Counted from the stretch's first letter, positions 1 to 8,296 are shown. The stretch is 21,036 bases of DNA from a virus (IMGVR_UViG_3300035661_000364:1-21036), one strand, 5' to 3'. Numbers and translations: made by a program. The notes: a model not told the origin generated them from the sequence alone.

Positions 1-1
1 T

Positions 2-1669
2 ATGACTCGTAAGCAAGGTACTAACGCAGTTATAAGTGCTAGATTATTCTTTGCAAGACAGAAGAGTGTAAGTATTAGTACTAATACCTTCTTCTCTACG
101 GATAACTCCTTAAAGTTCTACCCTTCCAGCTCTGTCTCTCTGTCCTCTACTGCGTTAACGTTTGACGCCTATACCAATGAGTACTATATTGATTTAAACC
201 TCGTAGCGGAGCAATCAGGGGCTTCCTACAACATCTCTTCTGGTAGCTTGTTATACTTCTCTAACTTTGACCCTTATTTTTTACGTGCGGAGATTAACTA
301 TTTATCTCAATCAGCTAATGATACTGAGACTAATACTCAGTTTATTACTAGGGCAGGTACGGCTATATCAACTCGTAATTTAATAAACGTTCCTTCTATC
401 GTTTCTAACTTAGAAGCTACATTTAGTACCGTTACTGATATTTCTCCAATAGGATTTGGCGATCCAGAGATGATAAGAGATATGGTAGATGTATCTGTGC
501 CAGGAATGGCGACCCCAGTGTTATTACACACAGGTGGTATGGCAGATGTATATTGTAACACTCCTCTATCTTCTACTATAGTACAGTTAACCGCCGATAC
601 ATCAGGCAATATACTAGCAACAGGTCCTATCTATTCTATAGCTAGAAGCACTGTTCCTGGGTCTAGCGTAGCTGACACTATACCTCTAACAGTCTCTTCT
701 TCTGTAGGTTCTATAACCAGCTCTGGTAATATAGCAACAGTTATCTTACCAAGTCATGGTTACCCAAACGGCCAGAGCGTTACTATATCTGGAGCAGACG
801 TAGCAGGGTATAATGTAACAGCTGCAATAACGGTAGTAGATGCTAATACCTTTACTTATGCAATAGTTGGGCCACTAGCCTCTCCGGCAACAGGAGTTTT
901 GTCTGCAACTATAGATACCCCCTTTACTATAAGTAACCCAAATGTTATAAGTAGGGCATTGACCTCTTTATCTAGCTCTTCAGGAGTAGCCACGGCTACC
1001 TTAGTTAACCATGGTATACCCGTAGGTAGATACGTGACTATCTCCGGTGGTACGCCGAGCGGATATAATGGAAACTTTCTTGTTACTGCTACTACAAAAG
1101 ATACGTTCTCTTTTATAGTGACCTCAGGGTTAACCTCTCCCGCTACTGGAGTTATCGTAGCTACCTCAGTAAATCCTATATCTGATGTGGGATTCAGCGG
1201 AAGACAATCACTTAGTATTTCTATGGGGGTTGGTAACTCTTCTAAGACTGCCAGTTTCACTATTAAATACTACGATTACTTAGAAAGCTTCCAGACTTAT
1301 TTAGAAGATCCGGCTAATAGAGTTATCTGTGCAGACTTATTAGCCAGGGGCTTTAATATGTATAGGCTAGATGTTACAATAACTGCTTATAACGGCCCAG
1401 CACCAGATCCAGTGATTTGCACAACTACATTACACACATACTTAGCTGGATTAAAGCCAGGACAGATATTCATAATGGCTGACTTACTAGCTATGCTATA
1501 TGCCGCAGGTATCTCTACGATTAAGACTCCTGTGCTAATAACCTATAATCAGTACACAAGAGATCTACTGCCACCAGTAACAGGAACAATAACAGACTAT
1601 TTAGACCCTGCAGATAGAACTTCTATCTTCTTACTAAATAGCCTAGTAACAAACAACCAGGTAGTTTAA
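2..1669 (+). CDS. Baseplate J-like protein, 5' truncated, with two inserted beta-sandwich repeats
   Basis: The visible 555 residues fit the baseplate J/gp47-like family, which builds the wedges of contractile-tail baseplates. Residues 3-90 carry the usual RKQGTNA...F start and an A-(x)-G-x-x-YN-(x)-G segment. Residues 107-135 (DTETNTQFITRAGTAI...) match the family's conserved D-x-E core. The C-terminal part (397-470) has VGFSGRQ and RVICADLLARG segments, which I recall from large-phage versions. Between the two halves, residues 232-305 and 320-390 are two copies of a roughly 70-aa domain with the pattern SHG/NHG-x-P-x-G-x-x-VTISG...GYN...TF-x-(F/Y)...SPATGV. The ATG at position 2 is probably internal, because the family normally has about 100 residues before this segment and the window begins here. 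The stop is followed four bases later by the next start. Confidence 0.82.
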   Translation: MTRKQGTNAVISARLFFARQKSVSISTNTFFSTDNSLKFYPSSSVSLSSTALTFDAYTNEYYIDLNLVAEQSGASYNISSGSLLYFSNFDPYFLRAEINYLSQSANDTETNTQFITRAGTAISTRNLINVPSIVSNLEATFSTVTDISPIGFGDPEMIRDMVDVSVPGMATPVLLHTGGMADVYCNTPLSSTIVQLTADTSGNILATGPIYSIARSTVPGSSVADTIPLTVSSSVGSITSSGNIATVILPSHGYPNGQSVTISGADVAGYNVTAAITVVDANTFTYAIVGPLASPATGVLSATIDTPFTISNPNVISRALTSLSSSSGVATATLVNHGIPVGRYVTISGGTPSGYNGNFLVTATTKDTFSFIVTSGLTSPATGVIVATSVNPISDVGFSGRQSLSISMGVGNSSKTASFTIKYYDYLESFQTYLEDPANRVICADLLARGFNMYRLDVTITAYNGPAPDPVICTTTLHTYLAGLKPGQIFIMADLLAMLYAAGISTIKTPVLITYNQYTRDLLPPVTGTITDYLDPADRTSIFLLNSLVTNNQVV

Positions 1670-1672
1670 TAA

Positions 1673-3871
1673 ATGCCATTATCATCCTTCTCTTTAACGG
1701 GGCTTGACCTAGGAAAAGCAGATTCTAATCTATCATACTTATACGGTATGTCAGATTTCTGGTCTGTTATGTTTGAAGATAGTGAGAAGATAAATCTACT
1801 TCTAGAAGCTACGTCATACCAGTGTTCTGACGTGTATAGCAAGTTCCTGCAGCTTACCAGCACACTTAGCTTAGAGAATATACAATCTACTATAGGGTAC
1901 CAGACTAAGCTTTTACTAGTCTCGGATATCGATGCTGTTCCAGGTACAACTAATACTTTTTATATCTCAGACAAGATACTATCTAGTAGATACATTTCTA
2001 ATCGTCCGTTCCTACCAACCTCTACTTTAGAAGAGGGTGTTCACTACAATATATCCCCAGACGGTACCCAGCTTTCCTTATACTCAGACATATCAAAGAT
2101 TGGATTTCCTTCTAGAGGGCTAGCTTCTGGTGCAAAACAGTATGCACTATGGGTTGCTGACGCCCAAATAGATGAGCAGTTAGTGTCGGACTACTATGCC
2201 AAGCTTATTCAAGTTACACCGGAAGTATCTTCTGATAACTTTAAAAACTTTGTGTATGGCCTATATTACTTATACATAAACGGGCCAGACTTAGATAAGA
2301 TTCGCAAAGGTTTAAACCTAGCTCTAGGGATACCTTTAGCTCGTGGGGTAGAGACGGTATTAGACATACGAAAGTACCTGGATACGGACCAATGGCTAGT
2401 ATCTACGGATACTAACTCATATCTGATTCCTTATGGGTTAGCCCCTACTGTTATTGTTGGTGAGGTGCTTAGCTTATCTCAGGAACTAGCCTTTTGGATA
2501 GAAGTAAAAGATTACATTAACGATGGGGAATGGTGGATAAACTTACAAATACCTCCCTCTATTCTACCTTACATCCCGGATGGGAAAGACAACAGATATG
2601 CATCTGTGGGTTCTTATGCCGACTATGTAATGCGTACTTACTTAAGTAAACATTCTTTTTTGGTCAACGTTAAGGTTGCAGACTTTAAAAACATACAGTA
2701 TTTTGAGCAAATATCTTCTATAATTAATAGAATAAAGCCGACTCATACCACTCCAATATACATATGGTCTGTACCTATTCCAGATGAGGTACTTACTTTA
2801 TCCGAATCTTCTCTTTCACAGCGCAGAGACAAGCCTGCTTGTGAAAGCTTATCTGTTCCAGTTCATAGATTTTCTAGAGGATCTAGTTCTCCTATTTTTA
2901 GAGGGTGTGGTAACTTCATACGCTGTAATATATCTACGGAAGTAGGGGAGCTTATTGGGTATATCAGCCCCATCTCTTCATATCCAATGCCCGTAGATGG
3001 TGGCTTTGTTAGAGGATTTGTGGATGTTAATAAACAGCTCAGAACTGAGACCGATGTAGAGCTTGGGTGGCTGAATGCTACGTTTAACAGATTCTCTGAA
3101 GTAAGAATAAACAGGGATAAGATGGTATTTTCTAGGAATGCAATACACACTGACATTTCAGGACAAGGCTATATCCCATACTCGCAAGCTACTTACGCTA
3201 ATGAGAATCTTAGAGCGGTACCTTTATATGCAACGACAAGAACAGAATTACAGGCTAGATTAAATCTTATAAATTTTACGATGCCTGCTTCGGATTCCTT
3301 CACTGTACTTAAACCAGTAACTAGCGATGGATCTGTAAACTCTGAATCTATAAACTACACATCCCTAAACTCTACTTATAATATAGATTTCTTTTCTGCA
3401 TTAGTTGCAAACTTTAGTACCTTATTTGTTAGAATAGGAACCCCATATTTAGGACCTTTTATGCCTAAACCTGGGTACACTACATATACTCCCTTAGTCA
3501 CTGATTTAAAGCGCACTGATTATTTACTGGTAGTACGAGTGTATGAGGATACCTATGGGGTATACTGGATTACTTCTAATGATTCTGATATAATTCCAAA
3601 CTTCTTTGTGTTAGAAGATTCGGATACTTTAGTAATAAGTATAACAGCTCCTATGATGCGGGGCCTGGCAGCGTCAGACTGTCCTGCGTACATGGTGCGT
3701 GGTGCAAATGATGCCTTAAACTATAGTACAGGAGGTGGAACTAATACCTCTGCCATAAACGAATCAATACAAGATACTGGCATAACCGTTACCTATACTG
3801 ATAACGTTAACACAGCAGTACCATTAAACAGAGCAGGATCCACCTTGATATTAAGAAAAGAAGTCGTATAA
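1673..3871 (+). CDS. Large baseplate-region structural protein (732 aa)
   Basis: I do not recognise a named family with certainty. It directly follows the J-like gene, where P2-like phages encode tail protein I, so a baseplate or tail-tip role is inferred from position. Visible features are an N-terminal segment rich in acidic and aromatic residues (1-60), a segment at 203-231 (GPDLDKIRKGLNLALGIP, then ETVLDI), and a 320-366 stretch (RTYLSKHSFLVNV ... KPTHTTPIYIW). These resemble conserved stretches of baseplate-associated proteins in large myoviruses. The C-terminal half is beta-rich with no signal peptide or membrane segment. The stop overlaps the next start as TAATG, which suggests translational coupling. 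Confidence is high that it is a virion gene and low for its exact part. Confidence 0.7.
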   Translation: MPLSSFSLTGLDLGKADSNLSYLYGMSDFWSVMFEDSEKINLLLEATSYQCSDVYSKFLQLTSTLSLENIQSTIGYQTKLLLVSDIDAVPGTTNTFYISDKILSSRYISNRPFLPTSTLEEGVHYNISPDGTQLSLYSDISKIGFPSRGLASGAKQYALWVADAQIDEQLVSDYYAKLIQVTPEVSSDNFKNFVYGLYYLYINGPDLDKIRKGLNLALGIPLARGVETVLDIRKYLDTDQWLVSTDTNSYLIPYGLAPTVIVGEVLSLSQELAFWIEVKDYINDGEWWINLQIPPSILPYIPDGKDNRYASVGSYADYVMRTYLSKHSFLVNVKVADFKNIQYFEQISSIINRIKPTHTTPIYIWSVPIPDEVLTLSESSLSQRRDKPACESLSVPVHRFSRGSSSPIFRGCGNFIRCNISTEVGELIGYISPISSYPMPVDGGFVRGFVDVNKQLRTETDVELGWLNATFNRFSEVRINRDKMVFSRNAIHTDISGQGYIPYSQATYANENLRAVPLYATTRTELQARLNLINFTMPASDSFTVLKPVTSDGSVNSESINYTSLNSTYNIDFFSALVANFSTLFVRIGTPYLGPFMPKPGYTTYTPLVTDLKRTDYLLVVRVYEDTYGVYWITSNDSDIIPNFFVLEDSDTLVISITAPMMRGLAASDCPAYMVRGANDALNYSTGGGTNTSAINESIQDTGITVTYTDNVNTAVPLNRAGSTLILRKEVV

Positions 3872-4359
3872 TGATAATAACCAATATAACTAGAGAACAA
3901 GTATATCCAGTAGGTACGTTGTCCGCTTTCGCAGTATATGAGGATGGTAGAGTAGACAAGCTTTTTGAAGAGAAGAACTTAATAACAACTCCTGCTAAAC
4001 AAGCCTTGCTTTCTGTATTGTACTTACCAGGAGTAGTCTCAGATCCTATTACTCAGTTTAGAGTAGGCACGGGTGGGGCGATTGACCCTCAAGGCTTATA
4101 CCCTAAGCAAGAGGATCCCACTCAAACAGGGCTCATAACCCAAGTGTACTCTGTGGCAACAACTTATATTCTAGGTAGTACAGACGTCTCTGTGACATAT
4201 TTGGCTGACGTGGATCAGTCTTCTGCTAATGGCTCTTTAATAACAGAAGCTGGACTATTTAAAGCATCAGGGTTAATCTTTAACGTAAAGAACTTCCCTG
4301 CAATACCTAAAACTTCAGAGTTCTCGATTCACTTTGAATGGACGATTAAGTACGCATAA
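3871..4359 (+). CDS. Small tail/baseplate-associated structural protein (162 aa)
   Basis: This 162-residue protein has a layout common in phage tail-region genes. It has an early helix (KNLITTPAKQALLSVL, about residues 35-50), an FRVGTGG turn at 64-70, a TQTGLITQVYS segment at 84-94, and a C-terminal NGSLITEAGLFK ... HFEWTIKYA block. Similar proteins with an NG-x-x-I-x-E-x-G-L-F motif sit beside fibre and baseplate genes in many phages, but their function is not established. It starts inside the preceding stop (TAATG) and ends inside the next start in the same way, so it probably belongs to one translationally coupled block. No enzyme motif, signal peptide or membrane segment is visible. Confidence 0.65.
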   Translation: MIITNITREQVYPVGTLSAFAVYEDGRVDKLFEEKNLITTPAKQALLSVLYLPGVVSDPITQFRVGTGGAIDPQGLYPKQEDPTQTGLITQVYSVATTYILGSTDVSVTYLADVDQSSANGSLITEAGLFKASGLIFNVKNFPAIPKTSEFSIHFEWTIKYA

Positions 4360-4721
4360 TGGCAAGTAGCTTACAGATAAATACACAATTAACGGATGCT
4401 GGTTATATAATTACCGCGTCTATAGCAGCAGGTAGTATTCTCCCAGCTGACATTTTTACGTATACCAATACAGGGACGACTACCCTTGGAGACTATTTTG
4501 GAGTAGTATCTATTTTGGACTTACCGAGATTACAAGTGTGGACTGGTGCTGCAGTACCTGTATTTGGAAATGGTTATGTTAGATATTCCCACGCTATGAT
4601 ACCAGTTCCTCTTTCAGTCGACGTAAACTCAGTAATAACTACCCTTATAACTTCGGTTCAGAACTTGAGCACGGCATTTAAAGCAGCTCAGACAACCTCT
4701 AGGATTGTACAAATAACATAA
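4359..4721 (+). CDS. Hypothetical structural protein (120 aa)
   Basis: I do not recognise a family. The 120 residues are rich in Thr, Val and Ile with few charged residues, as expected of a small beta-rich virion protein. The C-terminal 40 residues (VNSVITTLITSVQNLSTAF) look helical and amphipathic, possibly a short coiled coil used for oligomerisation. It is coupled at both ends by TAATG overlaps, upstream with the 162-aa gene and downstream with a 17-codon ORF. Its place between baseplate-like and fibre-like genes suggests a connector or tip component, which is inference from context only. Confidence 0.6.
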   Translation: MASSLQINTQLTDAGYIITASIAAGSILPADIFTYTNTGTTTLGDYFGVVSILDLPRLQVWTGAAVPVFGNGYVRYSHAMIPVPLSVDVNSVITTLITSVQNLSTAFKAAQTTSRIVQIT

Positions 4722-4774
4722 TGAGTTTTGCTTTAGAATACTACAACAAGCACCTTAAAATAAGAGTACTATGA
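4721..4774 (+). CDS. 17-codon linking ORF (possible coupling mini-gene)
   Basis: The ATG at 4721 overlaps the previous stop (TAATG), and the TGA at 4772-4774 overlaps the next start (CTATGA). The encoded peptide is MSFALEYYNKHLKIRVL. It exactly bridges the only gap in this part of the operon and keeps the end-to-end overlap seen at 3871, 4359 and 5850. The following start at 4771 has only a weak AAGAG-like Shine-Dalgarno in front, so translation of this mini-ORF could deliver ribosomes to it. It may have no protein function, or it may be a chance reading frame. Confidence 0.3.
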   Translation: MSFALEYYNKHLKIRVL

Positions 4775-5850
4775 AACAATTATTTATAAATAACGCTAAA
4801 ACGACCGCCGCAATATCCATAGCCTCTACTGATATGAATATCACTGTCGCCGCAGGGACAGGTGGAAAATTCCCATCTCCCGTTCCTGGACAAGAATACT
4901 TTATAGTGACTTTAGAGCTAGGAGGAGTAGTAGAGATTGTCCGCTGTACTTCTAGAAGCGGTGACACTCTTACCTTAGACACTAGAGGTATGGAAGGTAC
5001 GCTGCCCGCTTCTTTTGCAGTAGGTGCGGCAGTAGAGAGTAGACTAACAGCAGCTACTTTAAATAGCCTAGTTTCGGCTTCAGGAACTTTAATAACATTT
5101 CCTAGTCTTGATTCTTTACTACCTCCTAGTGTATTAGAACTCCCTGCCTGTGTCTGTTATAGTCTAGATACCTCAGGTAACCCTATACTGGCTCTTGAGG
5201 CTAGCATATCATCCTGGAGATTCTCTACTCATCCAAATGTGGTGGTGGTGGGATCGGTTACTGGAACAGGTACAACTACTCAAATAGCCTCCGCTGCTAT
5301 TGGGACTTTGTTAGTAGGTTTAATACCAGGCCAGTATGTAATTCAGTTTACTTCTGGCGCACTAATAGGTATGGCTAGGTTGGTAACTACGTCTTCTTCA
5401 AACGTACTAGCCTGGACCACTCCAATGCCTTCTGCTCCATTAGTAGGAGACACTTTTGAAATATATGAAGATACCGCTAGCTTACTTAAAGCCGAGTCTG
5501 CAACTAGAGCAGCAGCTGATGCAAAAGCAGTACAGGAAACTTCTGCAACTGGTTCAGCCTTACTTCCAGCAGGTACAACAGCTCAACGTGATGTCACTCC
5601 CGTCTTTGGCGCTACTCGTGCTAACTCTGACTTAACTCAAACGGAATGGTGGAATGGTACTGCTTGGGCTCCTATGGGCGGTGGTGCAACCGGGGCAATT
5701 GGCAACTATGTATTCTTTGAGAATGACATGACGGTAACTGCTAATTATACATTGACAGCTAATAAGAATGCCATGACTGCTGGACCAGTAACAATAAATA
5801 CAGGGGTAATAGTTACCGTACCTTCTGGCGCAACATGGAGTATTGTATAA
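4771..5850 (+). CDS. Tail-fibre or fibre-connector protein (359 aa)
   Basis: Residues 1-95 form a beta-rich N-terminal domain common at the start of phage tail proteins. It has an early NNAKTTAAISI strand, EYFIVTL, a VVEIVRCTSRSGDTLTL strand pair and an RGMEGTLPASFAVGA loop. After a variable middle there is a short helical Ala-rich segment (about 237-258, probably coiled coil). Then come AQRDVTPVFGATRAN and EWWNGTAWAPMGG (271-304). The C-terminus is a compact domain ending GPVTINTGVIVTVPSGATW, which caps many phage fibre and tail proteins. It directly precedes three fibre cassettes and may link them to the baseplate, which is inferred. Its last base overlaps the next start (TAATG at 5850). 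Confidence 0.7.
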   Translation: MKQLFINNAKTTAAISIASTDMNITVAAGTGGKFPSPVPGQEYFIVTLELGGVVEIVRCTSRSGDTLTLDTRGMEGTLPASFAVGAAVESRLTAATLNSLVSASGTLITFPSLDSLLPPSVLELPACVCYSLDTSGNPILALEASISSWRFSTHPNVVVVGSVTGTGTTTQIASAAIGTLLVGLIPGQYVIQFTSGALIGMARLVTTSSSNVLAWTTPMPSAPLVGDTFEIYEDTASLLKAESATRAAADAKAVQETSATGSALLPAGTTAQRDVTPVFGATRANSDLTQTEWWNGTAWAPMGGGATGAIGNYVFFENDMTVTANYTLTANKNAMTAGPVTINTGVIVTVPSGATWSIV

Positions 5851-6689
5851 TGAGCGTACAAGTAAATGGAACAACAGGGGTAAGTCTAGTAACAGGCATT
5901 GGTGCTTCAACTGATTTTGATGCGCGTTATGCAGCATCAATGCCAAACTTCACCGCGTCAACTACATCAAATCTAATATCTGCGTCACTAGGCGTAGGAA
6001 AAGTAGATTTCCGTAATGCTGTACTGACTAACGGCACTCTTGTTGAGTACAACGTAACCAGCACCTTAACTCTGGCAATGAACAGTACTGCTGCGTCATT
6101 AGGTGCAACAACAGCAGTAGCTACATCTCTAATTTACGCAATTGTTTATGCTGCTGGTACGCCACAATTAGCTGTTTGTAATTTGACTGGTGGATTACAA
6201 CTGGATGAAACCAATCTAATTACTACAACTGCGATTGGCTCAGGTTCGACCGCTGCAAACGTATGGTACTCCACAAGTGCAATAGCAACACCTTCGCAAT
6301 ATCGAGTTATTGGCTTAGTTAACGCGACATGGACTAGCGGTACTGGTTGGTCTAGTCCTATGTTAGTGCAGCCTGTTGGGGTTGGTCAAGCTATGCAGAA
6401 CTTTAGCAACTCATTAACTACTAGCGGTTATCAAAAATTACCAAGTGGTCTTATTATCCAGTGGGGAACTGGTACTGCCGTAGCTTCTGGTACTTCAACA
6501 GTTACATTCCCTATTACATTCCCGAATGCATGTTTGAATGTAGTAGGCACTCCAATGTATGCAACATCTGCAAATAACTGTATGTGTACTCTTAACTCAA
6601 ATACTAACTCACAAGCCGTATTTTATATGTATGACTATACGAATGGGACTTTACTAATAGCCCCAAAATGGTTTGCTGTAGGATATTAA
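5850..6689 (+). CDS. Tail fibre A (279 aa) with shared module and gp53-like C-terminal tip
   Basis: I place the start at 5850, which overlaps the upstream stop as TAATG. An in-frame ATG at 5835 lies inside the previous gene. Residues 25-182 are the 158-aa module shared without gaps with fibres B (7304) and C (8795). The C-terminal tip starts SGYQKLPSGLIIQWG at 192-206, the signature of the gp53-like tail-fibre C-terminal family, a likely receptor-binding end. Unlike B and C it has almost no N-terminal extension before the module, only about 24 residues. The next gene, an assembly-type protein, follows nine bases after the stop behind a clear AAGGA. By hand count its module differs from that of fibre B at about 21 of 158 positions. 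Confidence 0.8.
   Translation: MSVQVNGTTGVSLVTGIGASTDFDARYAASMPNFTASTTSNLISASLGVGKVDFRNAVLTNGTLVEYNVTSTLTLAMNSTAASLGATTAVATSLIYAIVYAAGTPQLAVCNLTGGLQLDETNLITTTAIGSGSTAANVWYSTSAIATPSQYRVIGLVNATWTSGTGWSSPMLVQPVGVGQAMQNFSNSLTTSGYQKLPSGLIIQWGTGTAVASGTSTVTFPITFPNACLNVVGTPMYATSANNCMCTLNSNTNSQAVFYMYDYTNGTLLIAPKWFAVGY
5922..6395 (+). repeat. Shared fibre module, copy 1 of 3 (158 aa)
   Basis: This is the central module of fibre A. It aligns without gaps to 7523-7996 and 8954-9427. A 30-base block around 6330-6359 (encoding WTSGTGWSSP) is nearly identical in all three copies. Confidence 0.85.
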
Positions 6690-6698
6690 GGAATAAAA

Positions 6699-7172
6699 AT
6701 GAAATACACAACATTAGATACAAACGGGCTACCAACTGCATTTTATTCAGACGACATTCACGGGAATATTCCAACGGATGCTAGGGCAATTACAGATGAG
6801 CAATGGCTTGAGTGTATTAACAACAGTGGGCAAATATGCTTCAAGAATGGTGTTTTAATTCCTTATACTATTACACTAACAGAATCAGAAATATTTGCAC
6901 AAACAGAGGCTACTTATAATCAAGCAGTGCAAGAATATATTGTCAGCATCGCACAGAAGAAAGGTTATCGTGATGATGTAAGCTGCGCTAGTTACTTAAA
7001 TGACCCACATCCGCTATTTGCAGCTGACGCGCAAGCTTTTGTGCCTTGGCGTTCGAGCGTGTGGTTACAGTGTTATGCAGACTTGGCAGCGATTAAGGCA
7101 GGAACGATGCCTATGCCCGCCAGCCCAGACGCCTACATTCTGACATTGCCAGCCGTGCCAGCGGGGTTCTGA
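6699..7172 (+). CDS. Tail fibre assembly (chaperone-like) protein for fibre A (157 aa)
   Basis: It lies directly after fibre A with an AAGGA ribosome site, the usual position of a tail-fibre assembly protein. The layout fits that group. The N-terminus (MKYTTLDTNGLPTAFYSDDI) is a small beta segment. A helical region at 72-95 (TYNQAVQEYIVSIAQKKGY) is followed by an A-x-F-x-P-W-R-x-x-V-W-x-x-C pattern (112-125) and a Pro-rich end (LPAVPAGF). These resemble the C-terminal domain in fibre chaperones that has Ala-rich helices and a conserved WR-x-x-VW. The last roughly 150 bases are clearly more GC-rich than the surroundings (35 of 60 bases in 7081-7140), which suggests that end was acquired by recombination. 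A fragment of a different chaperone family follows at once. Confidence 0.7.
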   Translation: MKYTTLDTNGLPTAFYSDDIHGNIPTDARAITDEQWLECINNSGQICFKNGVLIPYTITLTESEIFAQTEATYNQAVQEYIVSIAQKKGYRDDVSCASYLNDPHPLFAADAQAFVPWRSSVWLQCYADLAAIKAGTMPMPASPDAYILTLPAVPAGF

Positions 7173-7174
7173 GT

Positions 7175-7300
7175 ATGAAACTCCAAGGATTGTTTGCGAC
7201 TAGTGTGGCTAACGTCAATACACTATTCGTCCACAAGCAAACGCAGAAAGCTGCAATACGTGCAGCAACTACCGTTTCAGCCGTGATTAAGGGAATATAA
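7175..7300 (+). pseudogene. Remnant of a DUF4376-type fibre-assembly gene (41 codons)
   Basis: An ATG at 7175 opens a 41-codon ORF. Its sequence (LQGLFATS-VANVNTLFVHKQ, then KAAIRAATTVSAV) aligns with the last roughly 43 residues of the 160-aa protein at 8297 (LQGLYVASGNIANSAFTHKQ, then KAAIRAATKVTAV). The DNA matches too, with AGCTGCAATACGTGCAGC present in both. The rest of that gene is absent, and the sequence just upstream belongs to another chaperone family and is GC-rich. It is therefore best read as the 3' leftover of a chaperone gene replaced by recombination. It may still be translated as a short peptide. The stop is four bases before the fibre B start. Confidence 0.72.
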
Positions 7301-7303
7301 TAA

Positions 7304-8281
7304 ATGTCAGGACAAATAAAAGTAAATCAAGTACAGCTCGGTGATAGTGCAACAGCTACACAGAACTTTGTGCTTCAAACAAACGTGGATGGCACTGCTA
7401 AGTTAGCTCGTGGGAATGTAGGCGCTACTAGTCAGGATATATTCACTATAGATACAGGGGGAGGACTAAATGTATCTTCCGCAACTGCAAGTGGACATGT
7501 AGTAAACTTAGGTTTAGCTGATGCGCGTTATTCAGCATCGTTGCCAAACTTCACCGCATCAACCACATCAGCTTTAATATCCGCAACACTTGGAACTGGT
7601 AAAGTAGATTTTCGTAATGCTGTACTTACTAATGGTGCTACTGTTGCGTACAATTTAACCAGCACATTAACTCTGGCAATGAATAGTACGGCTGCCTCAT
7701 TAGGTGCAACCACAGCAGTAGCTACCTCTCTAATTTACGCAATTGTTTACAATGCAGGCTCACCTCAGTTAGCTGTTTGTAATCTATCGGGTGGATTACA
7801 ACTTGACGAAACCAATCTAATTACTACAACTGCGATTGGCTCAGGCTCGACGGCTGCAAACGTTTGGTATTCAACGACAGCAATATCAACAGCATCACAG
7901 TATCGAATTGTCGGGCGAGTAGATGCTACATGGACTAGTGGTACTGGTTGGTCTAGTCCTACATTAGTGCAGCCTGTTGGGGTTGGTGAGGCTATGGCAG
8001 GTTTTAGTAGTCTAGGTTATGGGCAGATTTACATAGATGTTACTGGCTCAAGGGTAGCCTCCACAACTTATTACAATGCAACTGGGAAACCCATACAGTT
8101 AATCATAGGCAACCAACTTTCCAGCACAAATGGCCCTATACTAACTGTAGGTGGCGTTGTTGCTGGGCATATTTCTACTGCCGCAGCTAATGTGGCTATA
8201 CTAAGATTGACCGCAATTGTACCCGCAGGCGCTTCTTATTCTGCAACTGGTGCATGGGACTCTTGGGTAGAACTTCGTTAA
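7304..8281 (+). CDS. Tail fibre B (325 aa)
   Basis: Residues 1-55 form a common phage fibre N-terminal segment (KVNQVQLGDSATATQNFVLQ), probably an attachment domain. A linker with SATASGHVVNLG (59-70) leads into the shared 158-aa module at 74-231. The tip (236-325) begins SLGYGQIYIDVTGSR and continues TTYYNATGKPIQ. This is a widespread fibre C-terminal domain unlike that of fibre A but related to that of fibre C. The protein has almost no charged residues, as in rigid beta-structured fibres. The preceding intergenic sequence is the chaperone remnant, so translation starts with only a weak GGGAATA ribosome site. The next gene follows 15 bases later behind AAAGGA. Confidence 0.8.
   Translation: MSGQIKVNQVQLGDSATATQNFVLQTNVDGTAKLARGNVGATSQDIFTIDTGGGLNVSSATASGHVVNLGLADARYSASLPNFTASTTSALISATLGTGKVDFRNAVLTNGATVAYNLTSTLTLAMNSTAASLGATTAVATSLIYAIVYNAGSPQLAVCNLSGGLQLDETNLITTTAIGSGSTAANVWYSTTAISTASQYRIVGRVDATWTSGTGWSSPTLVQPVGVGEAMAGFSSLGYGQIYIDVTGSRVASTTYYNATGKPIQLIIGNQLSSTNGPILTVGGVVAGHISTAAANVAILRLTAIVPAGASYSATGAWDSWVELR
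7523..7996 (+). repeat. Shared fibre module, copy 2 of 3 (158 aa)
   Basis: This is the central module of fibre B and is closest to copy 1. Several 30-60 base blocks are almost identical, for example around 7700-7750 and 7808-7850. It ends at VGVGEAM, after which the tips of A and B diverge completely. Confidence 0.85.
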
Positions 8282-8296
8282 AAGAAAGGATAAATT

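Noticed and set aside
337-1260. Open minus-strand frames opposite the J-like gene
   Set aside because: They lie wholly inside a well-supported + strand gene, have no ribosome site and show no recognisable protein pattern. The same applies to minus-strand frames elsewhere, for example 4755-4982, 5632-5946, 10403-10708, 10834-11127, 14949-15323 and 18197-18442.
5835-5849. Upstream start for fibre A at 5835
   Set aside because: The TAATG-coupled start at 5850 matches the pattern of its neighbours, and the extra five residues add nothing recognisable.
6699-7300. A single chaperone gene broken by a frameshift
   Set aside because: The 157-aa protein ends in a plausible Pro-rich terminus, and the following fragment belongs to a different chaperone subtype, so replacement explains it better than a frameshift.
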